From NCBI RefSeq assembly GCF_963678635.1, contig NW_026971105.1, positions 1 to 64,000 of the forward strand: DNA of 64,000 nt, written 5' to 3'. The notes beneath the pieces are model-generated. The model was not told the DNA's origin. It saw nothing but the letters and a program-made list of their open reading frames with translations, and did not search any database. Positions 23,016 to 35,440 of the stretch are shown here, one piece after another. How positions within the stretch are numbered: the stretch's first letter is position 1; every line of letters starts with the position of its first letter. Both the position numbers and the translations under genes were made by a program. The DNA is from Symsagittifera roscoffensis. Lineage: Eukaryota; Xenacoelomorpha; Acoela; Convolutidae.

Positions 23016-26000
23016 GTTTCTTCTCACTGTTATTTTTGTTTTTTGGTCAACAAACTATAATTTTGATTTGAAACGTGTAGAGTGTACCAGAGTTTGTAAC
23101 AAACTCGATTTTAATATAACCGAGATTTCTTTAGTGTTCTGTTTTTTTTTTATAAATTGAACCAAAAATTGTTTTGCAATGAATGAATTTAACCAAAAGC
23201 TATGTTTGATTCTGTTTTCGATGATTTCTACACGACGTTAACGGTGAAGATTCATATGATTGTGATACTCTTGAATGGTAAACACGTAAGTTTTCATAAC
23301 AACAGGTAGCTTTTGTTTTTCTCCATCATTGTTGAAGTGCTCGGTTTGTGTACTTTGCTAACAGGTCGTTTTGTGTCTAGACCAGGAAACATCTACTGCA
23401 AATGTAGAATTGAATTAACTGATTCATGTATCATTCATCATAACTGGTATATTTTAGGACTTTGAAGCTCAATTGAAAGAGGTCCGAACAAAACTTTTAA
23501 AAAAAAATGTTTTTCGTATACAAATAATTACAGTACATGGATAATACTCATTCAATTAAATAATACTGAAAGGACTGTTTATACATATGAAAAAGTCCCG
23601 AATGTCAAAAAATGGTCAAAAATATTTCCTGTTTTGATCTCTTTTTGGGATGCAATGGTGAAATGGTTACGTTTCAGACTCTCAAACGAAAGGTTGGATG
23701 TTCGAGGCCCACCATGGTCCGTGCTCGTTGCTTGATGGCGAGGCATTATTTCCCAGCCCAGAAGTCATGTAGCTCTTAAACAGGGGAACAGCAGAGCTTT
23801 TCAGAAAAGATCTGATTAGCTCGTGTGTTTTGGCCCCTTGCCTTGTGGATGAACCATTCTTCTGTCATAATAATTTTTATTGCAAAAGAAACTGAATTTT
23901 CAGTAAACTTGATTTTTTTTTGGTCTCCGTTTTTCTAAAAAACGGCTGATTGTGCCATCTTAACCAGAAAGGTGGCTGGATGAGCCCAGTTGTTAGCAAA
24001 TTGGGCGCTTACCGCGTCGAGAAAACTTTTCGGAAGAGAATTTTAGTTTAACTTTAAGCTTGGTAAAGCCAGAATTAAATCTTAGATGTTAAAATTTGAC
24101 TCAAATAACAATTTAAATTGAGCAATTAGTTTCTTGCATCGCTTGTAGGAATAAATGATTGATACTTATGCTCGAAGTGTTTTTTTTCAGTCAATTTTTG
24201 GTGAAACAAAAGTTATCTGTCAAAAAAAATTAAAACGTAACACGAAGTGCTTTTGGATGGCGAACTATCTTTCGCTTTAAGAGTGGTACAATTTAAACTC
24301 ATGCAAGCTTGATTTTATACTAATCAAATTTTCATACTTGATGTTTGATGTTTTTTCAAATTTTGTTAAAAACAAAAAATTGTTTGATTCCACTTGAGAA
24401 CATTCAGGATTTTCAGCGTTTGGCCCCTGATATACGAGCAAAGTTGTTTCATACCAGCTTTGATAAAGTTTCAAAGCTGAATATTTTGCAGAAAATAACT
24501 GTTCTGTTTTCTGCAACTAGTATCATTTCTTCAACGAGCCAATAAGTTAGTCCAAAAACTCAAGTTTTCAAAGCTGAAAGTTAACGACAAAAAGTATACG
24601 TATCGTTTGTTTTTTGTCCAAAAAAATCAAAAACCGAGTGTTTGTTGTTTGTGAAAACAACATTTTCTGTGCAGTTTCAGATTAATTTTGAAATACTTGA
24701 GTAAAAAAACTTAACACTGTCAGAAAATCAAGTCCATGCTTTTCGCCATTGTTTTCTTTTGATGTAATTGAAAAAAAATCTCAGATATGATAAAAAACTT
24801 TCTCCTTTGGACTTCATACAATTTTTAAAAATATGGAATTAGACAATTCTGCATGACAGCAACAACTTTTTCGGTCGTGTTTGTGGAACAGCTTGAATTT
24901 TTTCAGTTGTTTTTTTTCAGATTTTGCCTTTGTTTCGAATCGCGTTGAAAAAAACTGGAGGATAATTGTGCTGTACAGCTGGAGTCCTTGACATTTAGAT
25001 TCCTAGTTATATTTCCATTGATCTAATTTAACTTTATGTTTAACGTTTGATTTTAGTTAAACACGATAGGACGAGAATAGTCCAGCAACTTTGGTTCTTC
25101 ATGACTTAGGAGAAGGTTGGCTTCTACAGCTTAAGCTTCAGCGGCAAATCAGTCGTTGCCACATTCAAACCAATTCATAAATAAAAATTTCAAAACGCCG
25201 GTTTGAAATTACAGTTTGTAAGTTTTGATAAGGAAAAATTTTCATTTTCAATCATAACTTTTTTTTTCAATGTCTATCTCTTCAACCTTCATATCTCTGC
25301 AAACCTGGTAGCCAGTTTGTTTTGCACAAACCGACGGTTCTTTTAGCTTATTTTAAATTGCTAATCGTTTCTAAAAACATGTAAAAATCAAGAAGGACAG
25401 AAAGATACGATGGATGCATGGATACTTTTAATAATCTGACTTCGATAATAATTTAAATAGGCTCAGTTCAAAACAACTTCAATTTTGCGCCCAAATTCTA
25501 GGAGAAACCGTTTTTTTTTTCGACAAAGATACCAACCAAAAATACGATGCTTTTGGTTTCAGCACTCTTTAAGAAGCAACTCCGTATCTGTGATGGCAAA
25601 AAATTCTTTTTAAACAAATGATTTTTTTCTTGCAGCAAATATCATACATTTTTAACATATCGATTTCAGGCCCGTCAAAATCAATATTTGTTGATGCAAA
25701 CATATTTTCATCTCAAAAAATCCTTAAATTGTTCAAAGTTTTGCGTTTCTCGGAGATGCTTTAAAAACTTCAGTTACTCTTGGTTTTTGTTTGGGTATAT
25801 ATAAAATATAAAAAAAAACTCATATCAAGAAGTTTACTGGGCTAACTGTTCAAACTGCGTGAGAACTCCTGGTGAATTTTTGATGCTTAAGTGTCTGATT
25901 TCATTATTTTAGAACCCCTCGGTTGTTAATCCAACTCCCATTTTGGCCCTTGTTATTTTTTTTTAACTTTGATTGCTCCCGTGGCTGAGTGTGTTACTTT

Positions 26001-28180
26001 TCTGCAGGGGATCTGCGCAAGCTTTAATCAGAAATCTTCCTTTTTCGATACTCAACTTTAGCTGGATGCTGCCCTTGTTTTTTTATTGGTCCCCATAGGT
26101 GAACGCTGACCCCCGAGATTCAGTTTCAAATCTGTAACACTTTTCTGAAGGTTTTGAAAATGAGGTGGGCGCCTTTCTGTTGAGACTGTTTTGTTAGGCC
26201 AGATGGCCTGATGCTCAGAGCAATTAACCCAGTTTTTTCGATAAAAGGGGAAGGGATTTTTTCGTTCGGTATTTTGGTTCTTGGTTTGATGCAAAAATTT
26301 TTTAACGGAATTTCAAGAGTTTTATTTTCATAAAGAATGCTACGGCTCCTTTTTTTTCAACTCTTACTTATTTATTCAAAATTTTGCTTAGATACGGCGT
26401 TTTTCTTTTAAATAAACGAGTTATGACTTCTAAACAAATTATTTTTATTTGTTCCAATATCGAAAAAGAATAGTGACTTGAAACCGTTTATATTTTGGCC
26501 TATAGAAAATTCTTTATCTAGATTTAGAAAGCCTATATCAATTAACTGGTACATATCACAGGCCATCAGCTTGAAACACAACCACATGATAGCACGCCTG
26601 CTGCCGCCAACATTACCGCTGTTCTTTTTCTTGTTACAAGTGGAAGTTTGCAACCAATTTTATCAACAGTTATACTCCCAAACAATCAGTCCTCAGTTCC
26701 AATTTTCAAACAATCAAAAAATTTTGATCTGCAGCTCCCAGTTTTGCAAGTTTTTTTTTGAAAATTGGAAAACTTCTCATTTTGATCAACAGAACACTCT
26801 CAACTCTGATGCAATTACGTTTTCTATCAACCCAACCGCTAATTTCCAAGTCTGCATCCTGCATCAATCTAGCATCCTATTCGTAATCACATTACTGTTT
26901 CATGTTCAATCAAAACAAGCATTCCCACAACAGTTTGGTAAGTCGGTTCTAAACCTACAAACCATTCATTATGACCCTCAAGCTACTCAGTTCACTCGGT
27001 TTGCTCTTAAATTACTGACTTGGTCAATCATTTTTATCCAATATCAAGAAAATATGCAAAAGGAATAAACTCATAAGTTGGTATGGTTGCAATGGCTACA
27101 ACCCACCCGGAAAAAAATCGTTTCAAGCTTATCCTCCAGGAATATCTTACTCTCTTATTGCAAAATTCATTTTTTTCGCACCTCATCAAAAAAACAACCT
27201 GTCTTAATTCCATCGCCCGCAACTTTTTCAACGCCAATTGATGACACGCATAATCAATTGAAAGTTTGAGCATGACAGACATTCTTCTACAAATCTAAAT
27301 TTGGCTCTAGTCAAAATACCAAATCTGTTTTTAAATTGGCAAGACCCCGTCAATAATATCCCGTTAAATCTTCAAATATCAAGCAGTAAAAAAACCTCTT
27401 CCCAATTATTCCAAAAAATCATTCATCTGAGAATTTGCAAAGCATTTTTGAGATAAAAAAAATCCAAGAAGTCAGAAAATTCCCGAAAAATGATCAAAGA
27501 CTCAAAACATTTTCGAGTGCTTTCACTTTTGTCTGAAAAAAATAGAGTATAGTCGTTTCATTAGAGAGGCTCTCCTTACCTGTTAGTTTGATTCAAGTCC
27601 TAATTCAAGACTCTACAGGATAGTTATCAGGAAAAATTTGAGAACTGCGGTCAAAAACTCAACAAGTTGAAGTTTTCAAGGGCTAAAATTTTTTGCCGAA
27701 ATATTTGCGCGCAGCGCAGCGGTTTATGCAGTAGAGCTTCATCATATTGTCAATTTTTGTTGAACGAAAATGCTTCTTGTAGACGCTTCTTGTTGTCGCT
27801 TCTTGTACTTGCTCTTAGTTTGGCGATTATGTCAATGTTATATTTGAAAGTAAAAACGTCTCATTAGTTTCACCAAAAAACTAATTTGTTTTAGATATTT
27901 TAAAAGAAACTTCTTTTGTTTTTTTAACCCAAAACTAAATTGAGTTTAGGAACCAATGAGATTAAACAAAGGAATACTTTCATTCAAAAAATTGATACTT
28001 TTTCCTGGTTTTTCATGTTACGAGAAAATATTTCAAAAAAATTGCACCAGTCCAGAACTTGATAGCACTTGGCGGTTGTAAAAACGGGAAAAACCTTCGC
28101 AGCAAAATTTAATTTTCTTCATTTTTTTGATATAAAAATTTATGTTTTTCCTGCAAAAAAATCGTTTATTTTTGATCATT
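23016..28180. other. No gene recognised; SINE-like sequence and a G-poor segment
   Basis: Upstream of gene A on its strand, this stretch holds a tRNA-like SINE (about 23645-23900) and otherwise AT-rich DNA. From about 26480 to 27470 the plus strand is poor in G and richer in C. That keeps a 196-codon frame open at 26478-27068, but its start is TTG, its translation has no recognisable domain, and a second frame just downstream is open for the same reason. I regard it as compositional, not coding. Confidence 0.5.
23645..23900 (+). repeat. tRNA-derived SINE-like element
   Basis: TGGTGAAATGG at 23656-23666 fits the Pol III box A consensus (TRGYNNARYGG) exactly. TGTTCGAGGCC at 23699-23709 is a near-perfect box B, at normal tRNA spacing. 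A tRNA-like head followed by unrelated sequence is typical of SINEs. A related-looking stretch follows at 23940-24030. The 3' end is not defined. A degraded tRNA gene is the alternative. Confidence 0.5.
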
Positions 28181-28723
28181 TCATTACGAGGCCAAACTGT
28201 GCACTGGATAGGCGCATAATATTGTGTCTGTATGTTTCTGGATTCCAGAGACAAGTCTTTAAACATGTTCCAAAATGTAAGTGATTTCACTAACAAAATT
28301 TCAGAGGATACAAACACCGTAACGTAAATATAGTTAATTGTTCTGGATTCGGCACTTGTAAGTGGATTCCGCAAAAAGTAAGTAGAATCTGCAAAATGTG
28401 AATTGAATCCACAAACAAATGCGGATTTCACTCACAAGTTGTGGATTCCGCAACAGCTCAATTAAACGATACAAACGTCTTATCATTTGTTTGTGGATTC
28501 CTCAAACTGTTCTGGATTCCGCCAATACAGTTGCGGATATCGCAAATTCGCCTACTTTTGAGCGATTTTGAGCGTTACAAAGTTTTAAGTATTTGTCTGT
28601 GGACTCCAAAACAGCAGAGAAGATCAAAAAGTAGCAATTTTGCAGATTCCGCGACAAATTTGATCTTGGCCTGTTGCGGATTCCCTTTACAATGCGCAGA
28701 ATGCACAGTTTGGCTTTGTAATG
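28181..28723 (+). repeat. Long MITE of the GAGGCCAAACTGTGCA family with internal GGATTCCGCAA repeats
   Basis: It starts CATTACGAGGCCAAACTGTG and ends GCACAGTTTGGCTTTGTAATG. ATTT precedes and follows, possibly a 4-bp target duplication. Between 28355 and 28560 a GTGGATTCCGCAA motif and its inverse recur about ten times. The left 90 bp match the short copies, so the 540-bp form is an expanded subfamily. Confidence 0.8.
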
Positions 28724-28739
28724 ATTTTTAATAATTTTC

Positions 28740-29929
28740 TGGAAGCCATTATATAAATTTTCTGCCTCGTTGAACTTTTTTTCTTCTACAAAGGGCAACG
28801 TGTGATTGAAGAGTGTGACTGAAATTTTGCGACTTCCCTTCTGTTTGAAAGTTTCAAGTTGTTCATATCTAAACCCTCGATTCCAAACAGTTAAAAAGTC
28901 ATCTGCCGTTATCTCTAAGAATTGCCAGATGATTTTATAAGATTCTTCACTCCTGGTACTGTTTTTAATTGGGTTTTAGGAAAATCAATGAGGCAAAAAA
29001 CTTCGAAATTCATTTGGACAAAATCATTTCGATAGGCTAAAGTTGATTGATTGCCTTTAACTGCCACTGTCGTTCACTTTTGGGGTTTCCTGAATATAAT
29101 TTTTAATTTGATTTTTTTTGTAAAACTGGAAGCCTAATTTGAGCTAGATAAGCCAAAAGAGAAGTCAAAGTTGAAGCAGTGATCTAGTCAGTGAAACTAG
29201 CGCCAAGGGAAAGGATAAACAAATTATATTCGTAATTTACCTGACTAAAATACAATCACACTTAGCTGAAATAGTTTATGTCTGCCAAATCTTTCATTTG
29301 AAAAAATATTTACGTAATCAGAGTCAATATGTTGAAACTGAAGCAATTGAATTCGATACAGTTTTCGTAATTTTCATGCCCTACGTTTAAACGACTTAAT
29401 CGATAATTTTTTCAAATACTACTCCAAATAATTATGTGAGCAGATATTTGAACAATCAGTACTTAATTTTAATTAAAATGTATCAGTCCATCATTGTTCT
29501 CAGTTTACAATTTTGAATTTTAAAGTATTTTACAGCCATTTTGGTTTCTACTTACTCACTTTTACCAAATTTTACAAAACGTTACCCTGCTCAAACTTCC
29601 AAAACCAAATTGAACACCCAATACATATCTTAATCCCCGTAACACTCAAAACCACTCTTACCGCGGCTGCAATGTAAAAATTAAAAGGACATATATATTT
29701 GGAAAAGGGGTTTTACTATGTGGAGAAAGTGAGAGTGTGCGTGCTATTTACCAATATAGCCCCCCCCCCCCAGTAAAAAAACTAACCTCCAAAAAATAGA
29801 ATCATTGTTTTTGGGGAGGAACTAAAAACTTGTTGTTAGTAGACCGAGTGGTTGGGGGCTTTAATGGGAAACACCCGACTGTTGGGTGAGGGGGATTTTT
29901 TTAAAATAGCCCCGGCCTGCTCAATGCAG
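28740..29929. other. No feature recognised
   Basis: AT-rich DNA between a MITE and the retrotransposon. A short poly-C tract lies at about 29760-29771, and the composition becomes more GC-rich towards 29900. No gene is visible. Confidence 0.4.
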
Positions 29930-30180
29930 TATCAACCGTGGCAGAGAGAGATTTTAATCAATTCGCCGCAACAGGTTGTTGATAAAGGTTCTCCAGCATA
30001 GTAAATTCCGAAATAAATAGTGGCAGAACAGTTAACTTAATGCACGTAGAACTCAGACGTTCAACTGTTTTAGCACCATTGGAGAGTGACAAAGCCGCTG
30101 GCAGGTATCAATTACTGACCATCAAGGTCACTGCCACAAACGGTCTATAAACTGAACTAAACTATGATAACATTAAAAAG
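29930..30180 (-). repeat. 3' LTR (left end) of the Ty3/gypsy element
   Basis: The segment 29987-30176 matches 35181-35368, including the identical core TACTGACCATCAAGGTCACT (about 30110-30129 here) followed by GCCACAAAC and CTATAAACTGAACTAA. The match is clear but diverged, so insertion was not recent. A shorter shared block (CAACCGTG...CGCCGCA) lies before it here and after the right copy, so the exact LTR edges are uncertain. Confidence 0.65.
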
Positions 30181-30615
30181 TATTTATTTAAATGACATTC
30201 CCCCTTCCTTAGAAGAATTGAAAATGCATAATTGAAAAAAGAAAAATTGATTTGATAACTAAATTGAGGTTTAGACCTTACAGGCAATTTTCTCCCTGGG
30301 CTTCGTGCTCAAGAGCATATTGTAGAAAAGTTTAGTAAAATTTGACCTCCTTTTCTCTGTTCGATTACGCCGGGTCCCGTCCTTTCTCCGATGGCTCCCC
30401 TTCCCGATCATTCCGAGTGATGGCATCAATCATTACCGCTCCCAATTTAGACGCGGTCGTTCTCTTGGGCGTGCTTTCCATCGAGCCCGATTAGTCTTGT
30501 CTGTTCGAGTCCTGATTCCAACACGACACCAGCCGTTGCTTCCTGGGTCGACCCACTTTCTTCTTAGCCCACTCCTTCTCCTTTATCGCCGACACGCTTT
30601 CGTTTACGCTCTCGC

Positions 30616-31044
30616 CTACCGCTCCTTTATCCGCCTGCTTTCCCGTTCCTTTGTCCTCCTGCTTCTTTGCTGCCTCGTTCGGTACTTCTCCGCTCCTTCG
30701 GCCGCAAATTCGCGACGCCTCCGGTACCTCGCCGTCAACATTTCCACCGTTCGCATTTCTCGCACCTGTAGCGGCTCCGCTGGATCCTTGGCCCTCTTTG
30801 ATTGCTTCTGTGCGTGCTTCAACCCGCGGGGCAGCAATGCTGGCTCGTAAGCCAAATCTGAACCCTCGTCCTCCCTCGATTTCGCTTGATTAGCTACGCG
30901 TTTGCCTTGCAAGTCTCGGGGAACTTTTTCATGTCTTCCAGCCTTTTCTGCAGGCCGGTCATTGCCGGTGTGCTCAATTTTTTTTTGTGCCCCAGTTACT
31001 TTTTCCGAATCCCGTCTTCCAGCCACGCATCTTTTTCTAAGCAC
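30616..31044 (-). pseudogene. Basic, low-complexity 3' end of the retrotransposon
   Basis: A frame of about 140 codons is rich in Lys, Arg, Glu and Ala (RRRREFAAEGAEKYRTRQQR). It lies between the integrase remains and the 3' LTR. It is probably the C-terminal tail of pol or a non-coding GC-rich stretch. No domain is recognised. Confidence 0.3.
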
Positions 31045-31549
31045 AGAACCGTCATTAAGCGTAGTAGCATGTTTAGATTCCTTGCTTAATTAGTTCATAC
31101 CTGTTGTTTTATATCTTATTCGTTAAAATAAGAATTCAGATCTTCGAGATGGCTGCTTACTTGGTGTATCCATACTATCAAAAGCCTCTCCACCGGGCAC
31201 CTCATTGCGTGATACGAGATTCCCCGTCAGTTTCAGCGGATGGTTCATCTCCTGATCGTACTTGATATCCAAGCGCAAATTTAACATTTTTGTAGCGGGA
31301 TGTGGCTTTTTCTGCGTCCTTGGCTCGTCAGTGTCTAAACAAGCAGATTTTTGACAAACCACTCTTTCCCAATTTGATTTTTGAAGAGAAGGTTTTTTGG
31401 TTAGGTTCCGTTGGACGGTGTTAGCCTCCCGGCCATGGTGTTATTCGATTGGTGACTTTTTTTAACGTAGCACTAGGCGCAAAACGTAGGGCACCAAGAG
31501 CGATTTCGACCATTGTTTCTAAATTTCCGTGGCTTTTTTACTTTACGTA

Positions 31550-32051
31550 GGTTAGAACATTTTTCTCGATACTTCCTATAGTTCGTTCGACGCAACTGCT
31601 GGCTCTGTGGTCGTTTAACGGAGAATACACAGTTTCGATGCCCTCGGTGTTATATAATTCTTAATTACCCTAGAGGCAAAAAAAGACCGTTGGCCATATA
31701 AATCTTCCGAGGGACACCATGAGTGATTAGGTATCTGGAAAAGAATTTTAAAACCTTGTCCGATTTGTTGTTATGGCATATCTTTGCCGATGGCAATCAA
31801 GAGAATCGATCGACGGTCAAGAAAACGTATTTTTCAGTTTTTTTTAAACACTTTTTAGGCCCCCAAAAATCAACTTGAATACATTCATTAGGCTCCTTTT
31901 GCTCATACACTGTTCTTAGATCAATTTCTGGCATATGAATTTTAGTTTTTACCTGCGGCTGTGCCAATCGCAGACTCCTCTGCGGCCGACGCCGGGCTCC
32001 GTTGGGTATTCGGGAACCAATTGTCACTCGCCGCGTCGAACCTACTTGCAT
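31550..32051 (-). pseudogene. Ty3/gypsy integrase core, degenerate
   Basis: The frame ending at 31797 contains NECIQVDFWGP and YVFLTVDRFS, the first catalytic Asp region of a retroviral-type integrase. Downstream on the minus strand ITHGVPRKIYMANG (about 31690-31740) stands where integrases have hG.P..i.sDnG, so the second catalytic Asp is lost. Stops and frameshifts interrupt the rest. DNA integration function must be lost. Confidence 0.7.
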
Positions 32052-32623
32052 TTCCGTGATGTTAGCTAAGGATTCGATTTATGATGTGCCAGCCGCTCTT
32101 CCATCCAGAGGCAACCGTCCCTCACGTGAAAGCCGTTTGTATATTGCCCCAGGTAGCCGCCCAAGGCTCTCACCTTCTCGACAACTGTTTTGTCGTTTTC
32201 CAATTTATGTCCCTCGATAGGCAAAAACAAGCATTTTGATTAGCTGTCGTTTCGCCGTATGCATGTGAGTCCTCATACACTGGCAGTTGAAGCTTGTATT
32301 TGCATGATGATGCAACTTGATTGGTTGAAACAGGGATGAACCTATTAATTCCAGCCATTGAATTTGATGTTACAGAAGTAAAGCCAAGCGATTTGTTGGT
32401 CGTTACAGTTTTTGCCAAGGTAAAGGTGTTATCATATCTACTTATTCATTGGTCCCACCGGGTAGCTTGAAGGGTAGTCGGCAATACCAATTTTCGGCCC
32501 CGGCATGTGCTCAATGACGAATTCAAACTCAATTATACGATCGATCCACCAGGTTAATCGACTAAAAACCGTTCTATTTTTTGTTACCGTTGGGTAATGA
32601 AACAAACGCTTTATGATCGGTTG

Positions 32624-32821
32624 CTAACGTAATTTTCTTACCGAATATATAATTTCTGAAATGTTCTGCCACCCTACGACTGCCAGTATTTCCATTTTGT
32701 TAGTTGAATACTTTCTCTCCGCTGCATTCAAATATTTTGAGGCGAACGATATCGGCCGCCAGCCCTCGAGGCCTAATTGCGCAAGCACAGCTCCTAGTAC
32801 ATTATGACTCGCATCGCACAC
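32624..32821 (-). pseudogene. Ty3/gypsy RNase H domain fragment
   Basis: CDASHNVLGAVLAQLG, then RPISFASKYLNAAERKYSTN and KMEILAVV, is the typical RNase H start (catalytic Asp in DAS; Glu in KMEILA) that follows the RT in Ty3/gypsy polyproteins. The flanking frames are broken. Confidence 0.8.
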
Positions 32822-33170
32822 AACACGAAGTGCTTTAGTTCAACTAGATTCGCCACCTAAGTTTTGAGGACTTGAAACACGAGTTGGCATTCTGTTGACC
32901 ACACAAAATCATTTTTCCTAATTAGAAACGGCCGTAGCGGCGCCGAAGTTTCCACAAGCACCGACTAATATTTGTGTAGGCTGCGTATCGAGCCCATGAA
33001 AAAACTTATTTGAGACAGTGTTCGCGGTGGTTGCAACTTATCAATTGGATCCGTTTTTCGAACTAGCGGAGTAATACCTGTGGCAGTTGTTATTTGCCCC
33101 AACCTTTCGCAATCCAACTTCGCAAAGCTGTAGCGCCATTTTCTCTCGTTCCAATTTTTTCAAAATTTTC

Positions 33171-33948
33171 TCAACGATGCAAATATTTTCTTAGTGCCTT
33201 TTTGAGTACCAGAATATCATCGATAAATGCAAAAGCGTTAGGGATTTCGCTTAATATGAAATTCATTACCCGTTGGATCTCCGCAGGCATCGTTGTGAGT
33301 CCGTAAAACCCAATCTTGAACCGATACGTACCCTTGGATTTTCCTCCCACAATCAAAAGTTTACAATGCTTGTTTGTATCATTACTTAAAGGCAAATGTC
33401 CATAGGCATATGTTAGGTCCATGGTCGTAAAATAGACCGTACCCAAATTTCGATCCTAATTGTTTGTCCTATAGCGTCCAATTGTTCTTCAATGTTCGGC
33501 ATTTGGTACTTGTTCTTATGTACCTGCTTATTTAGCTCCATTGAGTCCAGTGCTAATTTTTTTACTACAATAACGATTGGCGATACAAAGTCTTAATCCA
33601 AACACCCTTCAAGTTTTTTATATGCCATTGGCTCAGTAGCTTTTCAATTTCCCTGTCGACTTTATATTGAAGCGTGATCATGACGCGTCTACTTTTCTGT
33701 TGCGCCGGCATTAGTGCTTTGAAGAAATCGGCCTGTACTTTATAGTTGCGAATTCGCCTTATCCTGTTAAACAAAATATGAAATTGCTTACTGAAACACA
33801 GTTGCCATTCGTCTGATGTTTCATCCTGTTGCTGCTCCGCAGGCTTTTGGATAACCATGAGGTCTCCCTCGGCTGCTTGCACCAGTTGAAGACCCAGTTG
33901 TGGCAACAGATCCCGACCAGTTTTTGATGGCCTGCAACCCCCGATCAA
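33171..33948 (-). pseudogene. Ty3/gypsy reverse transcriptase, frameshifted
   Basis: The segment 33446-33171 encodes FTTMDLTYAYGHLPL (RT motif with catalytic Asp), then FYGLTTMPAEIQRVMNFIL and FAFIDDILV, where FIDD is the YxDD box. The N-terminal part lies at 33948-33565 in a separate piece. Domain order on the minus strand (Gag, PR, RT, RNase H, IN) identifies the element as Ty3/gypsy. Broken frames show it is inactive. Confidence 0.85.
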
Positions 33949-33995
33949 ATTGATGTGCGTCTCTGCCGACCAACCATTTCACGTCAGCGTTGCCT

Positions 33996-34391
33996 TCATC
34001 TCCCTCTGATTTTTAACGGATTGTTTCTATAATCGCGGAGCAGGTCGTCATTCGGCCCCAAAGGTAATAAAAAACGTCTGCTTTCCCCAGCCTTTTTTCG
34101 CAGCTCGACGATAGTAAAAATGGAAGTCGGCGACCCACTAACAATCCACGCCATGGTCGTTTTCCCATGATTCTCTAATGGCGATTGCAACCCCGCTACT
34201 TCAAATTCGTATTCCTTCTTATTTTTCCGAATCGTCATGACGACATAGTCCTCTGAGCTATCCGAATTCCAGCTGTGGGATTGTGGTTGACGGGTATTTA
34301 CCCATCCTGCCGTGGTGTCGTGTTGGGATGAAGCGTCCTCGTGCTCCACAAATTGGTCCTCCATTCCAGACTTGCCGTAAATAAGTCCCAC
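33996..34391 (-). pseudogene. Ty3/gypsy protease region, catalytic motif altered
   Basis: The frame continues from the zinc knuckle and contains AWIVSGSPTSIFTI where retroviral-type aspartic proteases have a (I/V)DTGSP(V/T)S motif. The catalytic Asp is absent, so the protease would be dead. The upstream acidic, Ser-rich linker (HSWNSDSSEDYVVMTI) is usual. Confidence 0.65.
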
Positions 34392-34421
34392 GCGTCCTTG
34401 GTTTGCTCCTCTCTTCCCACG

Positions 34422-34993
34422 GCATGTCCGCTCATAATGTCTTGTCTTTTTGCAGTAGTTACATGTTGCGTTTCGGGCTGGACATTTTGAAATGTTGTCA
34501 GATGTGAAGGTCGCATGGTTGTAGTTAGAATATCGTCTCCCTTCTGAACCCCCGGAATAAAACCCTTGTACCCCGATGAAAAGGCCTTTGGAATCCCCCT
34601 CGGATAGAACTAATTGTTTCGGATTTGATGTTCAATTTAAATTTATCCCGTAAAATCCGACGTTCCAGCGTACCATGACTGCAACTGGCCGCGGGTCCAT
34701 TTAATAAAGAATGAAATTGTTCGAGTGATTCCCTTTCCCCGCTGCTTACGAGAGAATAGTAGGTAGGTCTCAAACGTTTCGTTTCTCTCGTTTTTGAAAA
34801 TTTCTTTAAATTCGTCCGGTATCCGAGGGTACCTAGTGGTACCTAGATCCAAGTGCGGTTTCCGGTTGTGGAGCTCGTCTTGACCACGTTCTCTCAGGCA
34901 TTGATACAGGTTAAAAACTAGCGTTTGTTCCACTTCGACCCTGGTTTTCTCCAACACCTCCGGTGGTACCGCTGTGATTTGCGCGGTCGTCAA
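34422..34993 (-). pseudogene. Ty3/gypsy Gag with CCHC zinc knuckle, frameshifted
   Basis: Two overlapping frames (34993-34643 and 34773-34525) encode a Gag-like helical region with one shift between them. The nucleocapsid follows: CNYCKKTRHYERTC at 34463-34422 is a perfect C-x2-C-x4-H-x4-C knuckle. Confidence 0.75.
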
Positions 34994-35180
34994 CCTTTTT
35001 GCGAAATAGAACGTCGTGTTGAAAGCATGATTAGTAATTACACCCCACTTGAATCGATTAATTCAATGTTCCCACAACATACGCGGTTCCGCGCATTTGC
35101 TTAAACAGAAAACCGTGAACCTCAATGGATTCTTTCCATCCCAACGTCGTTCGCTGCTGGCTGCGCCATGCTGGAAGCGA

Positions 35181-35440
35181 TTCTCCGGCAATGTAAACTC
35201 CAAAGTAAATAATTGCAGATTGCTTAACTTAGTGCAATTATATCTCAGACGGTCACTTGTTTTGGCCCCATTGGATGTTGACAACGCCGCTACCAGGTAT
35301 CAGTTACTGACCATCAAGGTCACTGCCACAAACAGACTATAAACTGAACTAACCTATGATAACATAAATATGTATATTATGACTCTCTGCCAACCGTGCC
35401 GAGAGATGTCATTCATTTCGCCGCAGCCGGTCCCACCTTG
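35181..35440 (-). repeat. 5' LTR (right end) of the Ty3/gypsy element
   Basis: The segment 35181-35368 matches the left copy at 29987-30176. The adjoining CAACCGTGCCGAGAG...CGCCGCA block (about 35385-35435) corresponds to 29935-29975. The element is about 5.3-5.5 kb end to end and more GC-rich than its surroundings. Confidence 0.65.

Noticed and set aside
26478..27068. 196-codon open frame as a gene
   Set aside because: TTG start, no domain, Gln/Phe/Ser-rich translation, and it lies in a G-poor segment where stops are depleted by composition.
28033..28798. Plus and minus frames around the long MITE as genes
   Set aside because: Repetitive translations of the MITE in both orientations.
30497..31093. 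Plus-strand Ser/Pro/Arg-rich frames as genes
   Set aside because: They are antisense to the 3' end of the retrotransposon and owe their length to its GC-rich sequence.
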